Positions 6,626-14,690 are shown, numbered from the stretch's first letter. The stretch is 25,451 bases of DNA from an uncultured Alphaproteobacteria bacterium (GCA_903939555.1 CAJAHV010000159.1:1-25451), one strand, 5' to 3'. The notes: generated by a model from the letters alone, not told the origin. A program made the numbers and translations.

Positions 6626-8038
6626 ATGGGCAAGAAAGCCGCCGCCGTCCTCGATATGGTCAAGGAAAAGGACATCGAATGGATCGATCTGCGTTTCACC
6701 GATCCCAAGGGCAAGTGGCAGCATCTGACGATGGTCGCCAGCGTCGTCGATGAAGACATGCTGACCGACGGCTTCATGTTCGATGGCTCGTCGATCGAAG
6801 GCTGGAAGGCAATCAACGAGAGCGACATGATCCTCATGCCCGATCTCGATGCCACCTATATCGATCCGTTCTCGGCGACCCCGATGCTGATCCTGATCTG
6901 CGACATCGTCGAACCCTCGACGGGCCAGCTTTACAGCCGCGACCCGCGCTCGACCGCCAAGCGCGGCGAAGCCTATCTCAAGTCGACCGGCATCGGTGAC
7001 ACCATCTACATCGGCCCCGAAGCCGAATTCTTCGTTTTCGACGATGTCCGCTTCGGCCTCGGCTATGGCGAAGGCTTCTACCATCTCGACGACATCGAAC
7101 TGCCGGGCAATTCCGGCAAGGTTTACGAAGGTGGCAACATGGGCCACCGCCCGCGCGTCAAGGGCGGCTATTTCCCGGTCGCCCCGGTCGACAGCGCCGT
7201 CGATCTGCGCGGCGAAATGGTCGCCACCATGCTCGAAATGGGCCTGCCCTGCGACAAGCATCACCATGAAGTCGCCGCCGCGCAGCACGAACTCGGCCTG
7301 ACCTTCGGCACGCTGACGACCACTGCCGATCGCATGCAGGTCTACAAGTACGTCGTTCACCAGGTCGCCCATGCCTATGGCAAGACCGCGACCTTCATGC
7401 CCAAGCCGATCAAGGACGACAACGGCAGCGGCATGCACACCCACCTTTCGATCTGGCAGGGCAAGACGCCGCTGTTCGCCGGCGACCAGTACGCTGGCCT
7501 GTCGGAAACCGCGCTGTTCTTCATCGGCGGCATCATCAAGCACGCCAAGGCCTGCAACGCCTTCACCAACCCGTCGACCAACAGCTACAAGCGCCTGGTC
7601 CCGGGCTTTGAAGCACCGGTGCTGCTGGCCTATTCGTCGCGCAACCGCTCCGCTTCGTGCCGCATTCCGTACGGCAGCGGCGGCAAGGCCAAGCGCGTCG
7701 AAGTCCGCTTCCCCGATGCGATGGCCAACCCCTATCTGTGTTACACCGCGCTGCTGATGGCCGGCCTCGATGGTATCGAGAACCGCATCCACCCGGGCGC
7801 GCCGATGGACAAGAACCTCTATGACCTGCCGGCCAAGGAACTGAAGAAGGTTCCGACCGTTTGCGCATCGCTGCGCGAAGCCCTGGCGGCGCTCGACAAG
7901 TCACGGGCGATCTTCACCAAGGGCGGCGTGTTCACCGACGACCAGATCGATTCCTACATCGAACTCAAGATGCACGATGTGCAGCGTTGGGAAATGACCC
8001 CGGCGCCGGTCGAATTCGATATGTACTACAGCGCATGA
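6626..8038 (+). CDS. glnA: glutamine synthetase, type I
   Basis: A 470-residue GSI enzyme that makes glutamine from glutamate, ammonia and ATP in the cytoplasm as a dodecamer. Family blocks seen are FDGSSIEGW (52-60), the metal-binding PEAEFFVFD (131-139), the ATP-binding KPIKDDNGSGMHTHLS (260-275), and the glutamate-loop region NPSTNSYKRLVPG (315-327). The adenylylation loop is KNLYDLP with Tyr399 as the target, so activity should be controlled by GlnE and GlnB. The start is ATG at 6626, with GAAGG about 11 nt upstream; the frame is open further upstream, into glnB, but that part is a shadow of glnB. Three hairpins follow the stop codon, the last with a U-tract. The gene is expected to share the sigma-54 transcript of glnB. 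Confidence 0.98.
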   Translation: MGKKAAAVLDMVKEKDIEWIDLRFTDPKGKWQHLTMVASVVDEDMLTDGFMFDGSSIEGWKAINESDMILMPDLDATYIDPFSATPMLILICDIVEPSTGQLYSRDPRSTAKRGEAYLKSTGIGDTIYIGPEAEFFVFDDVRFGLGYGEGFYHLDDIELPGNSGKVYEGGNMGHRPRVKGGYFPVAPVDSAVDLRGEMVATMLEMGLPCDKHHHEVAAAQHELGLTFGTLTTTADRMQVYKYVVHQVAHAYGKTATFMPKPIKDDNGSGMHTHLSIWQGKTPLFAGDQYAGLSETALFFIGGIIKHAKACNAFTNPSTNSYKRLVPGFEAPVLLAYSSRNRSASCRIPYGSGGKAKRVEVRFPDAMANPYLCYTALLMAGLDGIENRIHPGAPMDKNLYDLPAKELKKVPTVCASLREALAALDKSRAIFTKGGVFTDDQIDSYIELKMHDVQRWEMTPAPVEFDMYYSA

Positions 8039-8044
8039 TGGCGT

Positions 8045-8069
8045 GTCCGTAGCGCACAACGCTACGGAC
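8045..8069 (+). terminator. hairpin 1 directly after glnA
   Basis: A perfect 10-bp stem, GTCCGTAGCG (8045-8054) with CGCTACGGAC (8060-8069), and a 5-nt loop starts 6 nt after the glnA stop. There is no U-tract, so it is more likely a 3'-end stabiliser than a terminator. Confidence 0.5.
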
Positions 8070-8096
8070 CGACTCGTCAAAGCTCGAACGGCGAGA

Positions 8097-8117
8097 CGGC
8101 GGGGTGTCCCCCCGCCG
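8097..8117 (+). terminator. hairpin 2 after glnA
   Basis: A perfect 8-bp GC stem, CGGCGGGG (8097-8104) with CCCCGCCG (8110-8117), has loop TGTCC. It has no U-tract and lies between hairpin 1 and the intrinsic terminator. Confidence 0.45.
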
Positions 8118-8132
8118 GAATCGTCCTCCATA

Positions 8133-8160
8133 AGCCCGGGTTTTGCCCGGGCTTTTTCTT
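8133..8160 (+). terminator. intrinsic terminator of glnB-glnA
   Basis: A perfect 8-bp stem, AGCCCGGG (8133-8140) with CCCGGGCT (8146-8153), has loop TTTTG and is followed at once by TTTTCTT. This is a typical Rho-independent terminator 95 bp past the glnA stop. Confidence 0.9.
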
Positions 8161-8162
8161 GT

Positions 8163-8243
8163 TTCTGCGAGAATTTTTGTGCGGCGCAGCACGAAGGTAG
8201 TGCCGCGAGCCGGAGAGCGCCAAACGCGAAAAATTCCGCAGAA
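8163..8243. other. structured non-coding stretch between glnA and parE
   Basis: The 396 bp between glnA and parE hold no credible gene. This part folds back on itself: TTCTGCG (8163-8169) pairs with CGCAGAA (8237-8243), and after a one-base bulge GAATTTTT (8171-8178) pairs with AAAAATTC (8229-8236). The 50-nt interior has further GC-rich complementarity (GCGGC with GCCGC). It could be part of a small RNA or a dispersed palindromic element. No homologue can be named. Confidence 0.4.
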
Positions 8244-8250
8244 CCCCAAC

Positions 8251-8283
8251 AAAAAAGGGGCCGGCGCTTTCGCACCGGCCCTT
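8251..8283 (-). terminator. minus-strand intrinsic terminator-like hairpin
   Basis: Read on the minus strand, GGGCCGGTGC-GAAA-GCGCCGGCCC (one mismatch near the loop) is followed by C and then six T. It is a strong terminator for leftward transcription, although no minus-strand gene is recognised to its right before parE. On the plus strand it lacks a U-tract. Confidence 0.65.
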
Positions 8284-8325
8284 AGTCTATCCTTGGGGAG
8301 GATCGCCATATTGGCCTGATCGTTG

Positions 8326-8354
8326 TGCATTGCAGCAAAAAATATTGCAATGCA
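8326..8354. promoter_or_regulatory. inverted repeat upstream of parE
   Basis: TGCATTGCA (8326-8334) and TGCAATGCA (8346-8354) form a perfect inverted repeat around an A/T-rich 11-nt spacer, about 80 bp before the parE start. It could be an operator or an RNA hairpin. Confidence 0.4.
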
Positions 8355-8434
8355 AAAAACACCCCCGCCGGCATTTTTTTCCGCGCCCCGTTCGCCCCCT
8401 GTTCCAAGCGCCTCCCACCGCCTATAACCGCAGC

Positions 8435-10411
8435 ATGAGCGATTTGTTCGCCGCGACCGCGGCCCCCAGCGATTATGATGCCAGCCATATCGAAGTGCTG
8501 GAGGGGCTGGAGCCCGTCCGCCGCCGCCCCGGCATGTATATCGGCGGCACCGATGAACGCGCCCTCCATCATCTCGCCGCCGAAGTGCTCGACAACAGCA
8601 TGGACGAAGCCGTCGCCGGCCATGCCAGCCGCATCGAAGTGACGCTGGAAGCCGATGGCAGCCTGACGATCAGCGACAATGGTCGCGGCATCCCCGTCGA
8701 TCCGCACCCGCGCTTTCCCGACAAATCGGCGCTGGAAGTCATCATGACCATGCTGCATTCGGGCGGCAAATTTTCCGGCAAGGCCTATGCCACGTCGGGC
8801 GGCCTGCACGGCGTCGGCATCTCGGTTGTCAACGCCTTGTCGTCGGACATGAGCGTCGAGGTCGCGCGCAACCGCGAGGTCTTTTCCCAGCGTTTTTCGC
8901 GCGGCCACGCGATGACAAAGCTGGAAAAGATCGGCACCGCGCCCAACCGCCGCGGCACCACCATCCGTTTCCTGCCCGACACGCAGATCTTCGGCGAGGA
9001 AGCGCGTTTTCGCGCCAGCCGGCTCTACAAGCTGGCGCGCTCAAAGGCCTATCTGTTCGGCGGCGTCGAAATCCGCTGGAAGGCGGCACCGGCGCTATTG
9101 GATGGCGACACGCCGGAAACCGCGGTGTTCCAATTTCCCGGCGGGCTTGCCGACCATTTGCGCGAACGGCTCGGTGATCGCGAAATGGTCACGCCGGAGC
9201 TGTTTTCGGGCCGCGCGGATCTTGCCGACAACAAGGGCGCGGTCGAATGGGCCTGCGCCTGGCCGCACTATGGCGAAGGCGCCGCGAGTTTTTACTGCAA
9301 CACCATCCCCACGCCCGATGGCGGCACCCATGAAACCGGCCTGCGCACCGCCCTCACCCGCGGCTTGCGCAACTTCGCGACGCTGACCGGCAACAAGAAA
9401 GCCGGCGAGCTGTCGGGTGAAGATGTCTTTACCGGCGCCGAGATCATGCTGTCGCTGTTCATCCGCGAGCCGCAATTCCAGAGCCAGACCAAGGACCGGC
9501 TGACCTCGCCCGAAGCGACCCGGCTCGTCGAAAACGCCATCAAGGACCATTTCGATCATTGGCTGACAGGCTCTGGCGAACGCGGCAAGGCGCTGCTCGC
9601 CTTTGTCGTCGAGCGCATGGAGGACCGGCTGCGTCGCCGCGCCGAATTGATGGTCAAGCGCAAGACCGCGACGAGCAAGCGCAACCTGCGCCTGCCCGGC
9701 AAGCTGACCGATTGCGCTCGCGGCGACAGCGCCGGCACCGAATTGTTTATCGTCGAAGGCGATTCCGCCGGTGGCAGCGCCAAGCACGCTCGCGACCGCA
9801 ACACCCAGGCGATCCTGCCGATCCGCGGCAAAATCCTCAACGTCGCCTCGGCCAACGCCGCCAAGATCGGCGCCAACAACGAAGTGGCGGACATAATCCA
9901 GGCGCTGGGCTGTGGTACGCGCGGCAATTACAGCCCGGCCGCGCTGCGCTATGACCGCATTGTCATCATGACCGATGCCGATGTCGATGGTGCCCATATC
10001 GCGACGCTGTTGATGACCTTCTTCTTCCGCGAAATGTCCGGCCTCGTCCGCGATGGCCGCCTCTATCTCGCCCTGCCGCCGCTCTACCGGCTCGCTGCCG
10101 GCGGCATCGTCGCCTATGCCCGCGACGACGCGCATCGCGAGGAACTGCTGCGCACGACCTTTGCCGGCCGCACCAAGATCGAAACCGGCCGCTTCAAGGG
10201 GCTGGGCGAAATGTCTCCCCAGCAATTGCGCGAAACCACCATGGACCCGGCGCGGCGCACGATGTTGCGCGTCACGATGCCCGATGGCGTTGATGAAAAG
10301 GCCGCGGTTGCCGATCTCGTCGAACGGCTGATGGGCCGCAACCCGGAACACCGCTTCGCCTTCATCCAGGCCCACGCCGATGCGGTGGATGCCGAAGCGC
10401 TCGACGCCTGA
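8435..10411 (+). CDS. parE: DNA topoisomerase IV subunit B (ParE)
   Basis: The 658-residue ATPase subunit of a type IIA topoisomerase, acting with ParC to decatenate daughter chromosomes. The GHKL ATPase domain shows LDNSMDEA, DNGRGIP and the lid GGKFSGKAYATSGGLHGVGISVVNALS region. The TOPRIM domain has EGDSAGGSAK with the catalytic Glu at about 441, and TDADVDG with Asp514 and Asp516. The end has GRFKGLGEM and the short family tail. The length fits ParE and is too short for a GyrB with the usual insert of Gram-negatives, so ParE is preferred. The start is ATG at 8435, the first that gives a natural N-terminus (MSDLF); the frame is open back to 8330, but the upstream part is low-complexity and crosses an inverted repeat. 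No clear Shine-Dalgarno sequence is seen. Confidence 0.95.
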   Translation: MSDLFAATAAPSDYDASHIEVLEGLEPVRRRPGMYIGGTDERALHHLAAEVLDNSMDEAVAGHASRIEVTLEADGSLTISDNGRGIPVDPHPRFPDKSALEVIMTMLHSGGKFSGKAYATSGGLHGVGISVVNALSSDMSVEVARNREVFSQRFSRGHAMTKLEKIGTAPNRRGTTIRFLPDTQIFGEEARFRASRLYKLARSKAYLFGGVEIRWKAAPALLDGDTPETAVFQFPGGLADHLRERLGDREMVTPELFSGRADLADNKGAVEWACAWPHYGEGAASFYCNTIPTPDGGTHETGLRTALTRGLRNFATLTGNKKAGELSGEDVFTGAEIMLSLFIREPQFQSQTKDRLTSPEATRLVENAIKDHFDHWLTGSGERGKALLAFVVERMEDRLRRRAELMVKRKTATSKRNLRLPGKLTDCARGDSAGTELFIVEGDSAGGSAKHARDRNTQAILPIRGKILNVASANAAKIGANNEVADIIQALGCGTRGNYSPAALRYDRIVIMTDADVDGAHIATLLMTFFFREMSGLVRDGRLYLALPPLYRLAAGGIVAYARDDAHREELLRTTFAGRTKIETGRFKGLGEMSPQQLRETTMDPARRTMLRVTMPDGVDEKAAVADLVERLMGRNPEHRFAFIQAHADAVDAEALDA

Positions 10412-10422
10412 CAGCGAGGGGA

Positions 10423-10545
10423 GCCTCCGGCGGCTGGGGCCGCAGGCCCCAAACCCCATTTCATCAGCTAAGCACCTGAAAAACCATTGATACTATTATC
10501 CAAAATCAAATGGGGTCTGGGGCCAAGGCCCCAGCCGCCGGAGGC
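10423..10545. repeat. long imperfect inverted repeat between convergent genes
   Basis: The left arm 10423-10461 and right arm 10508-10545 are near-complementary over about 38 bp. Both read GCCTCCGGCGGCTGGGGCC from their outer ends and finish in CCCCATTT. Each arm is itself a palindrome (CTGGGGCC facing GGCCCC). The 46-bp spacer is AT-rich. It fills the gap between parE (+) and the CYTH-CHAD gene (-), ending 8 bp from the latter's stop. It probably acts as a two-way transcription stop or is a mobile palindromic repeat. Confidence 0.85.
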
Positions 10546-10553
10546 GCTTACCA

Positions 10554-12035
10554 TCACCGCCAGAACCGTTTCCTGTCCAGCAAGGCCTCACAGGCGACCG
10601 CCGCTGCGGCGAGCAGGCCTGGCTTTGCTTCGGCCCCGAGCAGCATCGCGGCCTGCGGCTGTTCCACCAGGTCGAGCGCGGCCAGCAAGCCGGGGACGGT
10701 GGCGAGATCATTGAGCGCGCCAAGCTGATCAAGGAGTGCCTGTACGGCCGCGACAAAGCGCTTGTGCCGCCGGCGCTCACGCTTGCCATCGAACAACGAC
10801 GCATAAAAACCGGCGGCATAATGGAGCTTCTTGGCCGTCTTGCGGACTTCATGGCGGGCGCGATCATCAAGGCGAGCCAGGTTGCGACCGGCTGTGCGGA
10901 GCCTGCGAAACTGGCGATCCAGCACCATCACCGCGAAGCAGCGCGCCGATAGATCGCGCATGGCGCGCGTTTCGGGTGCCGCACGCCAGTCCCCAATGGC
11001 AATCCACGCCGCAAGATCGATCATCAGCGTCCGTGCCCGCACCGATCGGAGCGCCCGACCGGCGTTGCGATAGGCGCCGGCGCGCGCCTTGCACAGTTGT
11101 TCGCGCAGAAAATTGTCACCGGCGCGAGCGATCAGCACATCAAGATCACGCGCCTTTCCGAGCCTGGCGGCCAGCCAGCGCAAATCAGCGCAAAGACCCG
11201 GAAACCGGCTATCGGCCAGCATCGCCTTGTTGAACGAAAGCGCCGAGCGCAGGCGGCGCAGCGCCACGCGCGCCTGGTGCAGGGCGACCGGATCGGCCGT
11301 GGCCAGCAACAGTGCTTCATTGAGCCGGAATTGCACCATGCAGGCGCGCGCGATCACCGCGAACGCCGCCTGCGCCGTAATCGGGGCAGCCAGCATGATC
11401 GGCGCTGCCCGCGCCGCAACCGGCGCCGCGCCGAGCAGGCGGTAGCCACGCTGGGCCTTGCTCAGCACACTCAGCCGCACGCCTGCTGTCGTCACAAGGC
11501 GGTGCGCAAGCGCGAACAGCTGGGCAAAATCACCGTCTTTCTGTTCGATTTCGAGCTCGTAGAACGACGTCTCGCGCTCCCCCGCCACGATGCGGGCCCG
11601 ATCAAGCGCGATTTCGACGCCATCGATCGTCCATAACCGGCGTTCGTTATCGATGCTGAACAGCGGCATGATCCCGGCGTTCGCGTTCGCGTTCCCGTTC
11701 GCGTTCGCGTTCGCCACCAGCGCAGCTATCGGCGTCGCTTCGTCGAGAACAGGCCGGTCGCCCCTGACCTCGCGTTCCCATTCCTGCCGCACGAACAGGC
11801 CCGCCGCGCTTCCGGCGTCACGCTTGATGGTTTGCAGCCGCTTGCCGTCGCTTTTGCGGATTCGCAGCGAAAAACCGGCATTGGCGAGACCGTGATCGGG
11901 CGTATCGAAATAGGTCGCGTGCTGACGGATGATGGTCGGCTTGCCGGCGAACAAGTCGCCAATGGCCAAGGCATCGAACGCCGCAGCCGACAGCTCCAGC
12001 TTGATTTCGACCTCTTCGACTGCGCCCGTTACCAT
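10554..12035 (-). CDS. CYTH and CHAD domain protein
   Basis: A 493-residue two-domain protein. The N-terminal CYTH (triphosphate tunnel) domain, about residues 6-205, carries the hallmark ExExK as EVEIK near the start, followed by a YFDTPDHGLANAGFSLRIR block. The CHAD domain (about 235-490) is helical and rich in His and Arg, with HQARVALRRLRSAL as its typical first motif. CYTH domains hydrolyse or bind triphosphates and CHAD domains bind polyphosphate, so a role in polyphosphate metabolism is likely. Between CYTH strands, at about 107-120, is a low-complexity Asn-Ala run encoded by a hexanucleotide repeat. The start is ATG at 12035 with GAGG about 9 nt upstream. It follows the ABC-F gene on the same strand after 109 bp. 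Confidence 0.92.
   Translation of the reverse strand: MVTGAVEEVEIKLELSAAAFDALAIGDLFAGKPTIIRQHATYFDTPDHGLANAGFSLRIRKSDGKRLQTIKRDAGSAAGLFVRQEWEREVRGDRPVLDEATPIAALVANANANGNANANAGIMPLFSIDNERRLWTIDGVEIALDRARIVAGERETSFYELEIEQKDGDFAQLFALAHRLVTTAGVRLSVLSKAQRGYRLLGAAPVAARAAPIMLAAPITAQAAFAVIARACMVQFRLNEALLLATADPVALHQARVALRRLRSALSFNKAMLADSRFPGLCADLRWLAARLGKARDLDVLIARAGDNFLREQLCKARAGAYRNAGRALRSVRARTLMIDLAAWIAIGDWRAAPETRAMRDLSARCFAVMVLDRQFRRLRTAGRNLARLDDRARHEVRKTAKKLHYAAGFYASLFDGKRERRRHKRFVAAVQALLDQLGALNDLATVPGLLAALDLVEQPQAAMLLGAEAKPGLLAAAAVACEALLDRKRFWR
11679..11714. repeat. hexanucleotide repeat inside the CYTH-CHAD gene
   Basis: Six consecutive GTTCGC units (plus-strand reading) are present, the third altered to GTTCCC. 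In the gene they encode alternating Asn and Ala with one Gly. A six-base unit changes length without breaking the frame. Confidence 0.9.
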
Positions 12036-12091
12036 CCCGGCCGACCTCGCAAGCCGCCCATGCGGTGCGGCACAATCAACATAGCATGATT

Positions 12092-12119
12092 CGGTGCTGC
12101 CCGCCGCATGGGCGCACCG
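12092..12119 (-). terminator. hairpin between the ABC-F and CYTH-CHAD genes
   Basis: CGGTGC-T-GCCC (12092-12102) pairs with GGGCGCACCG (12110-12119), with one bulged T and a 7-nt loop, 26 bp past the ABC-F stop. There is no U-tract, so it may only attenuate or protect the 3' end. Confidence 0.35.
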
Positions 12120-12144
12120 AGCATGACCGCGATGGCGACAGACC

Positions 12145-14034
12145 CTAGCCTGCGGCTTCCAGCGCCTCGCTCGCTTCCAGCCACTTGGCCTCGCTGGCGG
12201 CCAATGCCTTGTCGGCTTCCCCGCGCAGGCGCATCAGGTCCTTCGCCGGGCGGTGGCGATCCGACGCATTGGCCTGGGACGGATCGGCAAGTGTGCGGTC
12301 GAGTTCGGCGATGCGTGCTGTCAGCCGGGCATTTTCGGCCTCGATATCCTTGATCGTCTTGCGCAGCGTTGCCGTGGCTTCGCGCGCGGCGGCGGCGGCC
12401 TTGCGGTCATCCTTCTTGTTGCCCGAACTCTTGCCCTTGCTGCCTTCGGGTGCCGCCGGGCCGCCAGAGCCCTTCCCGCCGAGCACGCTGTCGGTATAAT
12501 CATCAAGGCTGCCGGCAAATTCGGTAGCGCGACCGGCATCGACCAGCACCAGCCGGTCGGCACTCGCCTCGATCATGTGGCGATCATGGCTGACCACGAC
12601 CACGGCGCCTTCATAATCGTTGAGCGCCTGCACAAGCGCTTCGCGTGTGTCGACATCAAGGTGGTTCGTCGGTTCATCGAGGATGAGCAGATGCGGGGCA
12701 TCGCGGGTGATCAGTGCCAGTGCCAGCCGGGCTTTTTCGCCGCCGGACATCTTGCCGACCTTCTGTTCGGCCATCGCCCCTGAAAAGCCGAAGCGACCGA
12801 GTTGCGCGCGCACCTGCGACGGGTTGGCGCCCTTCATCAACCGGCTCATATGTTCGAGCGGCGTGTCGTCGCTGTCGAGTTCCTCGACCTGATATTGGGT
12901 GAAATAGCCGACGCGCAGCTTGCCCGGCGCCGCAACCTGGCCGGCCATCGCCTTCAACTGGCCCGAGAGCAGCCGCGCCAGAGTCGTCTTGCCATTGCCG
13001 TTGCGCCCCAACAGCGCCAGCCGGTCATCGGGGTCGAGCCGGAGGTCGATATGTTCGAGCACCGGGATGTCAGTATAGCCGACCGAGGCGTGTTCGATCA
13101 TCACCAGCGGCGGCTTCAACGGCGGCGGCGACGGAAAATTGAACACCAGGGTCGGGTCGGTAACGGCCTCGGCAATCGGCTGCATCTTGGCCAGCGCCTT
13201 TTGGCGTGATTGCGCCTGTTTGGCCGTGCTGGCGCGCGCCGAGTTGCGCGCGACATAATCCTGCAGCTTGGCGCGCTGCACCGCCTGCGCCTCGCGCGCG
13301 CTGGCGAGTTGCGCCAAGCGTTCGGCGCGCTGACGTTCGAAATCATCATAGCCGCCGGGGTAGAGGGTGATCTTGCCCTGTTCGAGATGCAGGATGCAAT
13401 CGACGACATTGTTGAGCAGATCGCGTTCGTGGCTGATGACGACGATCGTGGCGCGATAGGTTTTCAGGAAAGATTCGAGCCACATCGTCGCTTCGAGATC
13501 GAGATGGTTCGACGGTTCGTCGAGCAGCAGCAGGTCGGGCTGCGAAAACAGCAACGCCGCCAGCGCGACGCGCATCCGCCAGCCCCCCGAATAGCTGTCG
13601 AGCGGGCGGTGCTGCGCCGCTTCGTCGAAACCCAGGCCGACAAGGATGCGGCTGGCGCGCGCCGCCGCTGTATAGGCATCGATGGCGATCAGCCGGTCAT
13701 GGATCTCGGCAAGCCGGTCGAGATCGACATGGCCGGCTTCTTCCTCCGCCATCAGCGCGGCGCGCTCGACATCGGCGGCGAGCACGGTTTCAAAGGGCGT
13801 GCCCTGCCCGGCCGGGGCTTCCTGCGCGACATAGCCGAGCCGGGCGGATTTGGGCATTTCCACGCTACCGCTGTCGGGGTCGAGCGTGCCGGCAATAACC
13901 TTCATCAACGTCGATTTGCCGGCGCCATTGCGGCCAATCAGCCCGATGCGCCCGCGCGGCGGCAACGTGGCGGTGGCATTGTCAAGGATGGTCCGGCCGC
14001 CAAGGCGGACGGTGACGTTGTTCATGGTCAGCAT
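12145..14034 (-). CDS. ABC-F family ATPase, YheS-like
   Basis: A 629-residue protein with two ATP-binding cassettes and no membrane segment, so it is a ribosome-associated ABC-F translation factor and not a transporter. The first cassette has GRNGAGKST, signature SGGWRMRVALA and LLLLDEPSNHLDLE; the second has GRNGNGKTT, MSGGEKARLALALI and LLILDEPTNHLDVD. A basic linker of about 80 residues lies between them (QDYVARNSARASTAKQAQSR). The C-terminus is a Lys-rich segment plus a predicted coiled coil. Wording of the N-terminus (LDNATATLPP) and of the linker matches the YheS subgroup better than EttA or Uup. The start is ATG at 14034 with AGGG 8 nt upstream; the frame stays open to 14181, but it would then cross the bidirectional terminator at 14112-14155. 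Confidence 0.93.
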   Translation of the reverse strand: MLTMNNVTVRLGGRTILDNATATLPPRGRIGLIGRNGAGKSTLMKVIAGTLDPDSGSVEMPKSARLGYVAQEAPAGQGTPFETVLAADVERAALMAEEEAGHVDLDRLAEIHDRLIAIDAYTAAARASRILVGLGFDEAAQHRPLDSYSGGWRMRVALAALLFSQPDLLLLDEPSNHLDLEATMWLESFLKTYRATIVVISHERDLLNNVVDCILHLEQGKITLYPGGYDDFERQRAERLAQLASAREAQAVQRAKLQDYVARNSARASTAKQAQSRQKALAKMQPIAEAVTDPTLVFNFPSPPPLKPPLVMIEHASVGYTDIPVLEHIDLRLDPDDRLALLGRNGNGKTTLARLLSGQLKAMAGQVAAPGKLRVGYFTQYQVEELDSDDTPLEHMSRLMKGANPSQVRAQLGRFGFSGAMAEQKVGKMSGGEKARLALALITRDAPHLLILDEPTNHLDVDTREALVQALNDYEGAVVVVSHDRHMIEASADRLVLVDAGRATEFAGSLDDYTDSVLGGKGSGGPAAPEGSKGKSSGNKKDDRKAAAAAREATATLRKTIKDIEAENARLTARIAELDRTLADPSQANASDRHRPAKDLMRLRGEADKALAASEAKWLEASEALEAAG

Positions 14035-14111
14035 GGGATGCGCCCTAGCATGCGGGGCGGCGCGAGGGAATGGCGGCGACTGCCGCCTGTGCGGAACGAT
14101 CGGAGAATTGA

Positions 14112-14155
14112 AAAAAACAGGCCAGCGAACCCCGGGGTCCGCTGGCCTGTTTTTT
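14112..14155. terminator. bidirectional intrinsic terminator
   Basis: A 16-bp perfect palindromic pair, AAAAAACAGGCCAGCG (14112-14127) and CGCTGGCCTGTTTTTT (14140-14155), has a 12-nt GC-rich loop. It gives a U-tract in both directions. On the minus strand it ends the cytochrome c transcript, 136 bp past its stop, and insulates the ABC-F gene. Confidence 0.92.
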
Positions 14156-14253
14156 GACGGCCCGTTGAAAGGCACGGGCAACGCCCATGCCGGCGTGGAC
14201 GGGTGCGATCGGCTTTAGTCCAACCGCGCCGCCGGCCAGGCTTGCGCCTGTCG

Positions 14254-14275
14254 GCGCGTAGCTTGCACTACGCGC
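14254..14275. repeat. small hairpin after the cytochrome c gene
   Basis: GCGCGTAG (14254-14261) pairs perfectly with CTACGCGC (14268-14275) around a 6-nt loop, 16 bp past the cytochrome c stop. It has no U-tract. Confidence 0.35.
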
Positions 14276-14290
14276 GCGCGGCGCTGCGCT

Positions 14291-14662
14291 TTACTTCTTG
14301 GTGGCGAGGAAGGCGATCACATTGGCGCGATCTTCAGGCTTCTTGAGGCCGGCAAACGCCATCTTGGTGCCCTTGACGAGCTTTTGCGGCGCTTCGAGAT
14401 AGGCGTTGAGCTTCTCCGGCGTCCAGATCAGGCCGCTTTCCTTGTTCGCCTTGGAATAAGTGTAACCGGCAACCGTACCGGACTTGCGGCCAACAACACC
14501 ATGCAGCGACGGGCCGACCCGGTTCACGCCCTTGTCAGTGACATGGCAGGTCTTGCACTGGTTGAAGACGATCGCACCCTTGGCAGCATCACCAGCGGCC
14601 AAAGCAGGTGCCGACAAGGTAGCAACACTCAGGGCAATAATTGCGAAAACGGTCTTGGTCAT
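14291..14662 (-). CDS. class I c-type cytochrome, exported
   Basis: A 123-residue periplasmic electron carrier resembling mitochondrial cytochrome c and cytochrome c2. A signal peptide (MTKTVFAIIALSVATLSAPALA) is followed by the haem attachment site CKTCH, then GPSLHGVVGRKSG, and the sixth-ligand Met in KGTKMAFAGL. The C-terminal helix is RANVIAFL. The start is ATG at 14662 with GAGAGG very close (4 nt spacer); the longer frame up to 14767 adds a basic non-signal stretch and is discarded. It likely shuttles electrons from the bc1 complex to an oxidase. Nearby genes give no further hint of its partner. Confidence 0.94.
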   Translation of the reverse strand: MTKTVFAIIALSVATLSAPALAAGDAAKGAIVFNQCKTCHVTDKGVNRVGPSLHGVVGRKSGTVAGYTYSKANKESGLIWTPEKLNAYLEAPQKLVKGTKMAFAGLKKPEDRANVIAFLATKK

Positions 14663-14690
14663 AGTGCCTCTCAAGTCAGGGAATTGCAGC

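Noticed and set aside
6590..7792. 400-residue minus-strand frame opposite glnA
   Set aside because: It is a shadow of the strongly conserved glutamine synthetase codons; it has no motif.
8330..8434. N-terminal extension of ParE from a TTG start
   Set aside because: The extra 35 residues are low-complexity and basic, overlap an inverted repeat, and lack a family counterpart.
9095..10459. 454-residue minus-strand frame opposite parE
   Set aside because: It is a shadow frame; it also enters the inverted repeat at 10423.
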